Of a stretch of 64,000 nt of DNA, positions 11,515 to 22,800 are shown piece after piece. A model generated the notes under the pieces. That model was not told the DNA's origin. It saw only the letters and a list, made by a program, of their open reading frames with translations, and did no database searches. The DNA is from Hyaloscypha bicolor E (lineage: Eukaryota > Ascomycota > Leotiomycetes > Helotiales > Hyaloscyphaceae). Position 1 is the first letter of the stretch, and each line of letters opens with the position of its first letter. The position numbers were made by a program, and so were the translations under genes. The stretch is taken from positions 1,440,807-1,504,806 of the forward strand of contig NW_020194685.1 of the NCBI RefSeq assembly GCF_002865645.1, written 5' to 3'.

Positions 11515-12788
11515 ATGGACAAAGTTCAAGCATTTGGTAAAAACTTCACGTAAGCTCCACTAAACGCCAGGAATGTCAACATCAACAGAACTGTTCATCT
11601 GTCTGCCTTAGCTATATCATGTGCTGATGACGATCGCAGGGCCTCTTTCACTCCCTTCGCAGCTCGCACGCAGCAGTATGTGAAAGAACAGCTTGGTCAA
11701 GCTGAGGATAAGGTCAGATTGATATCAAGTCGCCGGCGCAAGAGCGTTTGCTTATTTCCTGTCTACAGACCCAGCTCCCTCCGGATTATATCGAGCTGGA
11801 GAAGCGGGTCGATGCTTTGAAGCAGGTTCATCAGAAGATGCTGGCTGTTACGTGCGTACACATTCCTTCCCAGATCCCCGATCAATCACAACTAATGTCT
11901 GACTATTTCCCTCAACAGTAACCAGTACTCACACGAGGCTTACGATTATCCTGCGAACATCAAGGAGAGTTTCGGTGACCTCGGTCGCACAGTCAGCGAG
12001 AAAGTACACCTTCTATCAACTGCCACTTCACCCGCCGAAGCGCAAGCTGCCCTCACTGCGCCTCCATCTGCGAAGCCACAACCTAAAACATTCAACCACG
12101 CAATCGCCCGTGCCGCATTGGCTAGTAGCCACCTTCTGCAACAACAACATTCTGGCACGGGAGAAGATCCCCTTGCGACTGCTCTTGAGAAGTATGCCTT
12201 GGCGGAAGAGCGTGTTGGCGAGGCCAGACTTGCCCAGGACTCTCAAATCCAAAGCCGCTTCCTTGCTGGCTGGTCGACTACTCTGAATACCAACCTGATG
12301 TTTGCGACCCGGGCCCGGAAAAGCGTTGAGAACTCAAGGCTATTGCTCGATGCCGCAAAGGCCAAGGCCAAGAACCCTGGTTGGAAAATGCCAGGCCAAG
12401 CCCAAGCTGCCGGGCGTGACGACGAGGTTGCCAGTGAGGAGGCCCGAGTTGAGATTGAGCAGGCTGAAGATGAATTTGTTGGCCAAACAGAGGAAGCCGT
12501 TGGTGTCATGAAAAATGTATGTTTCCTTATCCTATCGAAGCATCACAACTAACGACAGACAGGTCCTTGATACCCCTGAACCTCTCCGAAACCTCGCCGA
12601 CTTGATCGCTGCCCAGCTCGAGTACCACAAGAAGGCATACGAGATTCTCAGCGAGCTTGCACCAGTTGTTGATGGACTCCAGGTTGAGCAAGAAGTACGT
12701 CGGTCCGAAGCCTTCTCTGCATAAACGCGGTCGCTGATGAAGCTATCCGCAGGCCAGCTATCGCAAATCTAGAGATGGAACTGCTTAA
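11515..12788 (+). CDS. GVP36: BAR-domain membrane-curvature protein (Gvp36-like)
   Basis: Six exons (11515-11549, 11640-11712, 11769-11851, 11919-12516, 12563-12694, 12753-12788) join in frame to about 318 aa. The protein starts MDKVQAFGKNFTASFTPFAA and continues with YVKEQLGQAEDK, LPPDYIELEKRVDALKQVHQKM and NQYSHEAYDYP. It is almost entirely amphipathic helix, as expected for a BAR dimer that binds curved membrane. Length and the conserved N-terminus match the fungal Gvp36 family, a Golgi/endocytic BAR protein. A glycine/alanine-rich gap (PGQAQAAGRDDE) separates two of the helices. The C-terminus is YRKSRDGTA. All introns have standard ends. Assignment to the Gvp36 branch rather than another BAR branch is by similarity of the first 60 residues. 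Confidence 0.85.
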
Positions 12789-13226
12789 GAGTGAGCTCTA
12801 ACTGGGCCTGCAGGAGACCAAATCTTCATTTTCGTCGACGAGGAGTGGCGGTGATTTGTTCTGATTTATCAGGGAGAGCTGGATGGCTTACGAGCTGATC
12901 TCTTCGTGTTTCCCTTCGAATCATTATCTGGGCGTCGTTGTAAGGTTTATTCAAGTCAATCGATGAGATTCCCCTGGTTCCTTTTTCCATTTTCGTGAAG
13001 CCTGGTAGGGCTTAGCAATCAATGAATTTAAAGCCGTTGGCTCTCAACATCTTGTGAACGAGACCTCAGAAGGTGATTTTCCTTTCCGACGAGAACAGCC
13101 TGTAGCTATCCTGAATTGGGGTATTTTCAGGAAACCTACGTGTCTCTCGGCATAATTATATAATGTGTCCCTATGTTTTCTACTCAATTGAACCATCAAC
13201 TTTCATTGTTTTTGTTGCCTCATCCC
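12789..13226. other. Intergenic between converging genes
   Basis: 438 bases receiving the 3' ends of the BAR gene (plus) and the DhaK gene (minus). I looked here on the minus strand for a DhaL exon that would continue DhaK and found none. Open frames are short and unlike the family. Confidence 0.5.
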
Positions 13227-14443
13227 TTACTGTCTCCAAGCAGCAGTTTCCGCTTTCCTATCCCAGCACGTCAACGCCTCATCTCTACTCAGCACCCCCT
13301 TCTCCTCAAACCCAGGCAATCTCCAAACAGTAAACCCAAACCCACTCTGTTTCAAACTCGTCACCATAGGTCCCAACGTCAATCTCCTCACAGTAATCCC
13401 CCGACTCTCCAACTCCTCAATAGCCAGCTCTGCAAACCGAGCAAGCACCTCATCAGAAGTACTTCCCGAACTATTTACCAGAAGAACGGCTTCACTCTTG
13501 CCATTCTTGGGGAAGGGGATAAAGCCTCGATCGGGATCAGATGTGTCAGTGAGGAGGTTGATCATTTCTTGAGTGAGTGATTCTGGACTGGGAACAGGCG
13601 AGATTGACCTGAGGCCAGGCTCGCCATGGCAGCCCAGGCCCAGCTCGATGGTTGCTGGTGGAAGGATCTGGATCTCTGTTATGACGTTGTTTGGGAGTGC
13701 GACTCTGCCATCTGTCAGCGACCAATCCTGTTATCCTTGGAAAGTATAGGGACGAACCTGTCAAAAGCGACAGCAATCGTCCCCGAATTGGCAGCGATGT
13801 ATTCCATCACATCTCCTACTCTCTCTAAAGACTCCCCTTGATTCGCCAACGCACATGCGATCTTCAAGCCTACGACATGACCACTTAACCCGCGTCTACC
13901 GACTTTTCCACCTTTCTTCTTTCCGACTGCGACGTCGTCGCCGATGGGGATGAAGCGGACTTTGTATCCCGCTGCTGTTGCACGCGTGATTGCCAAACCA
14001 GCGTTGAGAATATCGCCTGTGTAGTTTCCACATACGACCAAGGTACCTTTCGATGGTGCATTGGGTGGTTGGCACAGTTGGATGGCGGCGAAGATTTGTG
14101 CGGCTGTTGGAGATGCGAACATGTTGCCCGAGACGGAGCAGGAGAGGAAGGAGGGCCCAACGAAGCCGGCGAACATAGGCTCGCTGATGGCTTTAGTAGA
14201 GGGTCACATTTTTGGGGTTCTCAAAACTTACTGCCCTCCTCCGGCGAAGCCAATTGTCGTTACATGGTCTTGTCTGAACGCATCTAAATCGCTCCGGTAC
14301 ACAATCTTATGCGTAGGGGAGTAGCTGAGATTCGGATTGTGCTCTGTGAGCCCAATTGCTGCTTCATTTATTGCATCTCCTGGGTCGTTGATGAAGTGGA
14401 AAGTTTCCCTCGCTGGCTGTTTTGTTAGGGTATCTGCAACCAT
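13227..14443 (-). CDS. Dihydroxyacetone kinase, DhaK (substrate-binding) domain only
   Basis: Three exons on the minus strand (14443-14232, 14183-13758, 13704-13227) give about 371 aa. The protein starts MVADTLTKQPARETFHFIND and holds the DhaK landmarks: GGGHEPMFAGFVG (the GHEP histidine near the substrate), GNMFASPTAAQI, GNYTGDILNAGLA, GDDVAVGKKKGGKVGRRGLSG, LPNNVITEIQILPP and GCHGEPG. The His in the last is at the position that bonds covalently to dihydroxyacetone. ELESRGITVRRLTLG and SGFGFTVWRL follow. Fungal DAK is normally one protein of about 590 aa with a C-terminal DhaL ATP-binding domain. This one stops at AAWRQ exactly where the linker to DhaL should start. A complete DhaL domain lies in the divergent neighbour, 379 bases upstream. 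Alone, DhaK binds substrate but has no ATP site. Confidence 0.88.
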
Positions 14444-14822
14444 CGTGAAGTGAAGTGTGGGGTTGGAATGCGGGGTAAGATCTGGAGCTTTTGAAGGTAT
14501 CTCCTCACATACAGGTACTTGGGACCTTATGTCCGAGGAAGAATCATGGAAGAAATGATTGAAAAGAGCAGTTCACTGAGATTGAAGTATTTGCCTACAA
14601 GAATGGGTTTGTAAGGATACGAGTACCTCGACCGTTCTTCGGATTTCCGTAAATAGGAAGCCGCGAGTTGCCCCGCATGCTGATCTTAGGTGGGGAGCTC
14701 GCACCTTCCTCCTAACACATTTATGACAGCTGGCTGTGTCCCATTATTCACTTCATCTCAAACCATTCAAATTCTTCGTCTTCTCTCGGTCGGAACATTG
14801 CCTCATTGTCAAACTTTACATA
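14444..14822. promoter_or_regulatory. Bidirectional promoter between DhaK and DhaL genes
   Basis: 379 bases between the two start codons, which face away from each other. It must carry both promoters, so the two halves of the kinase may be co-expressed. I see no recognisable operator motif. That the region is regulatory is inferred from position only. Confidence 0.5.
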
Positions 14823-16457
14823 ATGTCGGTGGTTGTTGAGCAGACTCTCCCATACACTGCCGTAGAGCTCAAGCTCGAGGACCCTACGAGATGGGCCCGC
14901 TTATTTCCGTTGATGCGACCCTCGATCAAAGTCATTGAGACCACCAATGAACAGACTGTGGTAGTTGACACCGCTCTTGCAGGAAGCAAAAATGTGTTGA
15001 TCGCTGCAATTGGAAGCGTGGGGAATTTCTCCAGCAAGATGCTGAGCGAGTCTCACCTTGCAGCTTTTACAACCGAGCGGCCTGGAAATCCAACTATATC
15101 AGCAGAAGAACTTCAAACGATCTTGAAAGACAATGGATTCCCAACACAGAACGGTGTTGTGGTCCTGAGATCGAGTACAAACCAAAAATTGAGAACGTCA
15201 CGGGGAATAGTCGAGTTTTCTGTGGAGGGAGAAGTAAGGTTTGACCATGTCTTATCCTTACTTTCCGCAATGAAGCCAGACATCAAGTACGTCGTTCATC
15301 TTTCCCCCAAAGACCGAGCTTATTGAAAGAAGGCTGTCACTTGACAAGACACAAGCTCTACTGGAGCACTTTGCAAACGCGGCTACACGAACAACATCCA
15401 CGTTTCGAGAGAATAGGATTGGAAACGGACCCTCAGTTTCTCATTCTCTAGAAATAGCGGAGTTCAAATCAGCCAAGTCAGCTGTAGACAAGGACCTTGG
15501 CAGACTGCTGAGCTCTGGACCATTACTGGGTGGTGATTTGATTTATTCCATCCATTGCTCGGATATCAATGGATTCTCCCGGCTTGAAAACAATATACTG
15601 GCTCATGAGTTATCAGAATATCTCGGTATGCAATGGATTAATTTCGTCTTGTTCAAAGTTACTGACTCCTCTTAGCCAACAAGCAACTAGCTTCACATAC
15701 TTCACACTCAACCATCCTTGATCGTCGTTCCCAAGCACGTGGCTGGGCGATCTCACTCTGTGCTATGCCTTCAATATTTTTGAGTCCACGATCAATGCCG
15801 ACAAACTCCATCAGCAGCAAGAATGAGACCATACCATCGACCAAGCCAAGAGAAGGCACTCCCAAGATCCAACTCTCCGATTCTCAAGTCCGAAAGATCA
15901 TCATAACAGGATGTGAGCGTGTCATCAAGGAAGAACCTACGATCACCGAATACGATACTATCGTTGGAGATGGAGACTGTGGGTATACACTGCGGGATGG
16001 CGCCAAGCAAGTCCTGAGCTTCATCAGGAATGCCGACCTTTCAAAGCTTCCATCAACGCTAAGTGCTCTCGTCGATGATCTTGAGGTCAACATGGGCGGA
16101 ACATCTGGTGCACTATATTGCATCTTCTTCTCGTCTCTTGCACAGAATCTCTGGGATGCACCGAGCCTTCCCGCGGCTTTGAAGGCTTCGCTTGACCACC
16201 TATTGAAGTATACTCGAGCGAGATTGGGTGATAGGACATGTTTGGACTGCTTGATTCCGTTTGTGGATACATTGGTGAAAACTGATAATTTAGCCAAAGC
16301 CCTGGCCGAGGCTCGGAAAGGTGTCGAAACGACGAAGAAGCTGGAGGCGAAGTTGGGAAGATCAAGTTACTTAGATGAGTCTGCAACAAGAGGTGTCCCT
16401 GATCCTGGGGCCTATGGACTGCTGATGTTGCTGGAAGGGATGGCTAGCGCGCCATGA
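14823..16457 (+). CDS. DhaL-domain protein with unrecognised N-terminal region
   Basis: Three exons (14823-15233, 15313-15625, 15676-16457) give about 501 aa. The last 200 residues are a complete DhaL (DAK2) domain: YDTIVGDGDCGYTLRDGAKQ holds the DGDxG aspartates that chelate Mg-ADP/ATP, NMGGTSGALYCIFFSSLAQN is the glycine-rich nucleotide loop, and LGDRTCLDCLIPFVDTL and GVPDPGAYGLLMLLEGMA complete it. The first 290 residues (VVEQTLPYTAVELKLEDPTR onward) are not recognised and do not look like DhaK. The first intron is 79 bases with a GTAAGG donor. Ignoring it, the frame runs to a stop at 15324. Together with the DhaK-only neighbour this gene could supply the phosphoryl-transfer half of a two-subunit dihydroxyacetone kinase. 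That is inference. Confidence 0.75.
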
Positions 16458-17040
16458 TGTTTATTTAACAGTTCATCTTAACATGTTCGCTCAATTAATG
16501 TCTCAGTACTGCAGGATTTGGATGCGAAAAGAGGCAAGCGCATGTATCACGTGATTGCCATTTTCTTTAGAATCGACGCCCTCAAAATCTCCTTTACGCC
16601 GTTAAACCGCTCATATGAATATCTGCCCCGCATCTTGTCATCTCAAGTTTAAGGAGTGTTCGACCGAGATCCTACCACGAAACGAAACCATTGGTCGATC
16701 AGACGTCTGATGTTGCTAAGCGAAGCATCTCAGGGGTAATCTGATGGATCTGATACTCAATCGAGTATCATAAAATCTGATCTCTCGAAAATATTCCACC
16801 AATAACCTGACTCTTGCTTTAGTTATGGGGGCGTCTATAATCTTCAGTGCATTTCGTTATCGGTTATTCTTAATCTCGGGAAGCTGATAAACGGCGGATC
16901 GCCCCCATCTCGTTTCTTTTGAATCTACCACTCTTTCGATCTTTTCTATTTTTTTCCTTCTACGCTCTTTTCTTATCTATTTTCATTAGAAATTCAATCA
17001 CTCTCATTCTCCCTATTCTACGGTTGATCCGAGATCCAAA
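16458..17040. other. Intergenic, upstream of small secreted protein, with two dyad-symmetric sites
   Basis: 583 bases. It holds a CACGTG hexamer near 16549, a perfect 14-base palindrome (ATCAGACGTCTGAT, 16698-16711) and a hairpin with arms TGATACTC / GAGTATCA (16751-16770). The leader before 17041 is pyrimidine-rich, as is common before fungal transcription starts. Binding factors are unknown. Confidence 0.5.
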
Positions 17041-17522
17041 ATGCAGCCCCCTCTCCTCATCTCGCTCTTCGCAGCAACCACGCTCGCAGTCCCGACACTA
17101 GTACAGCGAGTCCCGGCACCAGCTAACACGAATGTCAATCCAGCTGCAATCACAGGCACAACTTGTACCGATAAATCAACGTACCCTCCCCTTCCGGCCC
17201 CTAGCCCAGTCTCTAATCAATAAACAGGACGCTCGTCTCCCACGACATCAACGTAGCCTTGCTTTCCATCTGCGGCAGCATTGCAGGCACGATCGAGCAA
17301 TGTGCAGGGAACCCAACAAGCACGACTGGCGCTTCTGGAACGGCGAAGTTTAGTTTGAGTGCGGCAACCCAGGGACAGACGATTGATATTACCAAGGGTC
17401 GATGGGAGGGCTGTGTCAGGGCGGCGAGGGCCGTGTGTGGGGATACGCCGTTCACGAGTACGTGCATCGGGGGTGCGGATGTTAATGCTGGGAATGTGGA
17501 TTTTACTTTATCAGCGAATTGA
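17041..17522 (+). CDS. Small secreted cysteine-containing protein
   Basis: Two exons (17041-17180 and 17228-17522) give about 144 aa. The N-terminus MQPPLLISLFAATTLAVP is a textbook signal peptide. The remainder has six cysteines (in GTTCTD, SICGS, EQCAG, EGCVR, AVCGD and STCIG), an even number compatible with three disulfides, and no transmembrane segment. The 47-base intron, with a GTACCC donor and an ACAG acceptor, joins in frame. I do not recognise the family. The size, signal peptide and cysteine content are those of apoplastic or effector-like proteins, but this alone is weak evidence for a role on a host. The gene sits about 700 bases from the transposon island. Confidence 0.7.
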
Positions 17523-18222
17523 AAGAGGTTGTTCTGGGGCGAGGGATGTAGAAGTGTGAGATATAGACATGGCTCCTAATCTCTCGCTTTCAATCCACGA
17601 CTTTGTCAGTCGGATCGTTCTCGTCGATCTCTCGCTCGATCTTCCGAGGGTTTTAGCTTCTTTCCTCCCTCGTGATGAATTTCATTTAAGAAGGGCTGTG
17701 CGGGGAAAGACCGGCAATTCCAGACGGGAGTGATGGTCTGGATTTCTTTTCCAGACTAAAGTTAGTCATGGCATTGTTTTCTAGATACAGCAGGAATGTC
17801 AGTGGGTTTTGACAGTAGTGCAACTTAAAAAAAAAAGCAAAGTATTCAAATACTAAGAGCATACGTACCTTCCATTTTCTAGCTAGCAGCTATTTAGTGC
17901 GCCTTAGTTCACGATCCGGGGAGATAAGTGTCAATCCCCCACTCCGCAAGCGCGGGGTAGCTGCGGAGGAAGCCTGCGTACTACTTCGTACTACAAATGC
18001 AGTAAAACTAGTTGCAAGAGCGCCCAGACTGCGTTGACAATGTTCTAGACGCTTTTCTATATAAATCATGCGGCTATTGTTACTGCAGATTCCTACAAGC
18101 ATTCAACACTAAACTCTTCGAGGACTTGAACTATCTGGTTCTTCTATCCAATGCTCTCGCAGCCCACAAAAGCCTCGGGCAGTATTACGACCCTGGGCTG
18201 AAGACCTGAAGGCAAATAGCTC
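17523..18222. other. Intergenic up to the transposon island
   Basis: 700 bases. No open frame here has support. Base composition is normal and falls to AT-rich only past about 18,300. Confidence 0.45.
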
Positions 18223-19031
18223 TGTTGGGTGTATATGTAAACGTCTAAAGAGAGAAGAGAGCAGGGAGCTCGAGCTAAGTACAGGGTGCCATGCTAGGGC
18301 CAGGTCATGTAATACTGATATTATAATATTCCCTCTTTAATAGTAAGAGTTCTCCGAACTCGAGTAAACTAGGTAGCTAGCCTGCAAATTCTTCTTATAA
18401 GTAATTATATTTTATAAAATAAGAAATTAGATATCTAGTATATTATGGTTTCTAAATAAGGTTTTTCCTAGCCTAAAAAGTATTATATTTTAGCTAGTAA
18501 TATAATAGATAAGAATCTATAAAAAGTAAAAATAAGAAATACTTAAATATATTTTAAATTATATTAGTAAATAAAGTTTTATTAGTTTATATTATAATTT
18601 AGAAAAAAATAGGAAATACTTAAGTATATTTTAAATTATATTAATAAATAAAGCTTTACTAGCTTATATTATAATTTAAAGAAATAATAGAGAAAATATA
18701 GCTAGAAAAAATATAATTAAAAAAGATATAGCTAGAAAAAATATAGTTAAAAGAAATATAATTAAAGAAAATATAACTAGAGAAAATATAGCTAGAAACT
18801 AGGAGATATAATTAGAAGAAATATAATTAGAAAAGATATAACTAGAGAAAATATAGCTAAAAAATATATAGCTAAAGAAAATATAACTAGAAGCTAGGAA
18901 ATATAGCTAGAGAAAATATAGCTATTTAAGATTTTATTTTTATAAGTTAAAATATTTAAAATAATAAAGAAAATAAAAAATAGATTTAAAATAGGAAAAA
19001 TTAAAGAAAATTATATTTCTAAAAAAGATAT
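18223..19031 (-). repeat. Left inverted-repeat arm, outer part
   Basis: This reads, in reverse complement, like 26,850-27,626 of the right arm with scattered C-to-T and G-to-A differences. The reverse complement ends in the same order as the right arm: GAGTTCGGAGAACTC, a polypurine tract (mutated here to AAAGAGGGAATAT), then an LTR-like end running to 18223. The arm is cut at 19031 by the copia element and resumes at 25223. Confidence 0.8.
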
Positions 19032-19313
19032 TGTCGGTTTACTAGTAATGCATGGCACTGTTATATAGGCGTGGAAATGCTGGTTGCGTTAGTTGGTGAA
19101 GTTGTTTTTTTTCAGAAGTAGGGATTATAGTATCGTAGTATTAATATGCGATCCCTAAATCTGCTAAGCCTAAAGGGGTCTAGTCTACTGGTCGAGTCAC
19201 TAATGGGATGCGAGGTCACATGACTATGTCCCGTATCCCATGTCCCATTACCTATATCCCGTGTCCCGTATCCCGTAACTACGTATATAACTCCTAAAGG
19301 AACAGCTGTACCA
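19032..19313 (-). repeat. Copia 3' LTR (barely mutated copy)
   Basis: 282 bases, with TG and CA at its ends on the plus strand. It contains a run of CCGTATCCC/ATGTCCC-like short repeats. It keeps normal GC content and many CpA sites, unlike its partner. Confidence 0.75.
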
Positions 19314-19570
19314 ATACTGGAAACTCTCTAAAAATGCGAAAAAACAGTATCTCCCTCCGATTATATGCAAATTCCCTAATCCGGCCTAGTACCAGATTTC
19401 TCAAACGCTCTGTATATCTATATCGCTTCCGAGGTTTTGGTTACATACCAAAGGCCGCGGCCTTTTGCACGTGACTTCCCCTCCCATAATATCCTCCCAT
19501 CCCATATGTCCATTTCTCGCCCTATCCGCGTTCGACCCATTCCTCTACGTCCAATTATATGGTATTCGTA

Positions 19571-19801
19571 TCAATTAGGCACTTGAGGGCGTTTATTGGC
19601 TTCGATTTCGATTGTAGATTTGACTGAAGCGCCCATATCAAAGCCGTGAGCCATACCGTAGAGTTCCGAAGCTAGAACGCTTCTGGTAACTCTCTTGCAT
19701 TTGGTGGAGGACCAGTGGATAATATTAGCGTATCCAGTTCCGTCTGCTAGAACTAGAACGTATCCGATTTGGGAGGAGAGATCTCTGTTATTTGCAAACA
19801 A
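19571..19801 (-). pseudogene. Copia pol fragment: RNase H
   Basis: The open 76-residue piece contains NNRDLSSQIGYVLVLADG, ANIIHWSSTKCKRVTRS and LASELYGMAHGFDMGA. This is the ribonuclease H end of a Ty1/copia polyprotein (the ASELYAMAHGFD-type motif). Upstream on the minus strand the frame is lost to RIP stops within 100 bases, so it is a relic and not a gene. Confidence 0.85.
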
Positions 19802-22800
19802 AGCGTCCGTAAAAACGATTAAATATAAGGACTCCTTTGCTAGCTTTACGAATCTCAGTCCTCTGGCGGCATTCTCAATTTGCTATTAAATGTGCTTATT
19901 AAGTGCCTTTATATTAGTTTCCGAGGGTTCGATAGCTTGAGCGGCAATTAACAGGTCATATAAAGCTTCTGGTTAACAGACTAATGCAATATACGCTCCT
20001 CTAGTATATTGGGTAATATATTAGTCCTTAATAGAGAGATCTTAACAAATAGTGCCCCTACTACTTATAGTAGTAGTATTCCTTATAGAAACGGTTCGGA
20101 GGTTTTTATACTAGCATTCCTATATAAGGGTAATTCCAGTAGTATCCGTATAAATAATACCTCTATTAAACTTGAGATTATAGTTAATAGTAAGGCATTT
20201 ATATTCCTTGGCCAAAAACTTAGCCTCTTGGAGCTTTAGTTACTCCGTCTTTATAAAATCGTTATTTCCGATAAATAGGGTATTATTAGTTTAAAGGCTA
20301 ATGATTCCGAAGGGTTACTTGTTATAGAGGAGGCAAGAGTTATAAGTTAACTATTCTATAGAAAGCTTATTAATATAATAGGAATAATAAGTCTTAAACT
20401 AGTAGTTCCCAGCTTCCGGTATACTATATAGTAGTTTTATAACCTTTAGAACCAAATCGTTATTTAGATTTAGCTTTCTAGTAAACTTGCAAGGTGAGTT
20501 AATATAAAAATTGCGGTTAAATAAGGTTATTAATTAGATATAAGCTTGCGAGATATTATATAAATATAGCTCTATAGTATCTATTATTATAGTAGTAATA
20601 CTAAGGATAATTCTCTGGCTAATATATTAAATAATAGGCGATTATATTAATACTATATGTTTTTTACTATTATTATAAGTCTAGACGACTAGTTTCGATT
20701 TCTTAAACTCTTTCTCTATATCCTTATTCTTAATCTTATTAATAAACCGGGAGTTAAAGATATATACTTCCTTTAGTACCTGAGATCTGGAAATAACCTC
20801 AAATATATCCTTTTCTAGGAGGCTAGTAACTTTAACTTAATAGGAGTTCTTATATAGGTTATTATCTTATAGGAATACTATAATATCCGGGTTCTTATAA
20901 GGGTATTCTCTATTATACTTTAGTAGAATAGCGGGAATAGCAGGAGAAATTATACCTATATTACTTTTGGTTTTACTATAGAGTTCGGGAACAGGTTCAG
21001 GTTCGGGGCTATTAGTAATAACCTTAATATCTCCTATATAAAAGGGCTTTACGGAGGTTAAGTAAAAGGTAGTATTACTATATAATAAAGCTAGTATATA
21101 GTTCTCTCTATTAATAGCTACTAGCTTATATGGCCTATCCCAACTACTAGGTTAACCGGTATTTCCTTTATATTATATGAGAATATCCGAATTCAAGAGA
21201 AGTTTATAGATATTAGTAATACTAGAACTATTTCGGGTATTTAGGGTATTTGTAATCTGGTATCTAGCTTAAAGCTTTTGAATTTCTACTATTACCTTCT
21301 TGAGTACTACTAATTATTATAATATAGTTAGTAATAGGGTATTATATTTGGTTATTCGGGGTAAAGTACTATAAACCAAGAGAATTAGAATAATACTATT
21401 GGGTCTAGTAGAATTATTAATAGCCTTAAAAGCCATTTGGAATACGGTATCCTTATTAATTCTATTAATTTCGGCTATAATAATAAGGTAAGTATATTAA
21501 ATCGGGCTATAGTAGTATTCTATAATTCCGATAGAACTATAAGTTTCTATAGAAACGATTTTAATCTTAATTCCTATAGTATTTATAAGCTAAGTAAACT
21601 CCTTACTAGTAAACTACTTTCCGGTATCTACTATAATCTAATCGGGAGAGCCTAAATAGGTATTAATCTAATACTACTTTAGGGTATCCCAAGTATATAA
21701 TATACTAATATTTTAAAGCTATTAGTCGGCTTAATATCTAGTATTTTTATTAATAATATAGAGTATAGGCTTACCGGAAATATAGAAAATATTAATAATA
21801 ATAGAGTAATTAAAGCTAATATTATCTCTCAGGTTAAACTTAAATTATTCCGGTAATTGTCTGAATTTCTGGTATTATTTATAGTACTTTATAAGGTATT
21901 TAAGGGCTTCTATATTAATATTATAGCCTGCTCGTTTTAGTATATTTCGAAGCTTACTAATAAATAAATAACTAAAACGGCAATATAGATATTATAATTC
22001 GACTTCTATAAAAAAGCAGGGGTTATAAGTAAAGAATTCGGAAATAAAGCTTTATAGAGTAATATTCTAAAACAGGAAAGAGTATCTAAAATATTATACT
22101 ATAGATATAAAGTATTTATTAGAAGTAATGAGATAATTAGTAAGATTATTAAAGTAAACTTCTAGCTTATCTATATTAGCTAAGCTAAGTAAAAATAGAG
22201 TTTTTATAGGTATAATATAGAATTATATTTGCCTAATTAGTATTCTTATTATTATAGATCTAATAGAGAATATAGATCTAATACTAAACTAGATATTAAC
22301 TTGACTTTTAGTAGTTTTATTAAGTTAGATATTACTATTAGTCTATTATAAAGCTTGGAATTAGTCAGAACTAGTAATTGAGAATCTAGAGGCTCTGGTA
22401 TTAATTATAATTCCGTAAAAGTAGTAAGTATTATATCTTAATATATTATTAATTATAAATATCTGGATATTTTCTATTTATTTAATAGATTCTAAAGTAT
22501 GGTTTTTGCTTATTATCTAATATATAAGAGAAATAGAAGTAAGGTTATTTATAAGGGTATTAATTATAGGAATAGTAGAAATAGGGGCTATAAGAGTAAT
22601 TAGGAAGCTCTTAATAGAAGTGAAATAGGAATTAGAATAATATTTCTCTCTTTTATCTATTTCTACTAGTAAGGTTTTAAAAGTATTACCTACTAGTTTG
22701 TTCTTACTATTTTTATTATTCTTTTCTCCTTTAAATTCGGTAATATATTATATATAAGTACTACTAAAGTATTTATTAAAGTTACAAGTATTTCGGGATC

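Noticed and set aside
13200..13235. Splice donor at the DhaK stop (ACA|GTAAGG) leading to a downstream DhaL exon
   Set aside because: The 438 bases before the BAR gene contain no DhaL motif on the minus strand, and the DhaL domain is found complete on the other side.
15234..15330. One-base frameshift in a CCCCC run in the DhaL gene
   Set aside because: A 79-base intron with donor GTAAGG (15234) and acceptor CAAAG (15312) joins the frames without any error. A 33-base intron, also considered, is too short for fungi.
20009..21655. Open frames in the AT-rich island
   Set aside because: Their Asn/Ile/Ser/Tyr-rich composition follows directly from AAT/TAT content after RIP. They do not align with copia motifs in the right frame.
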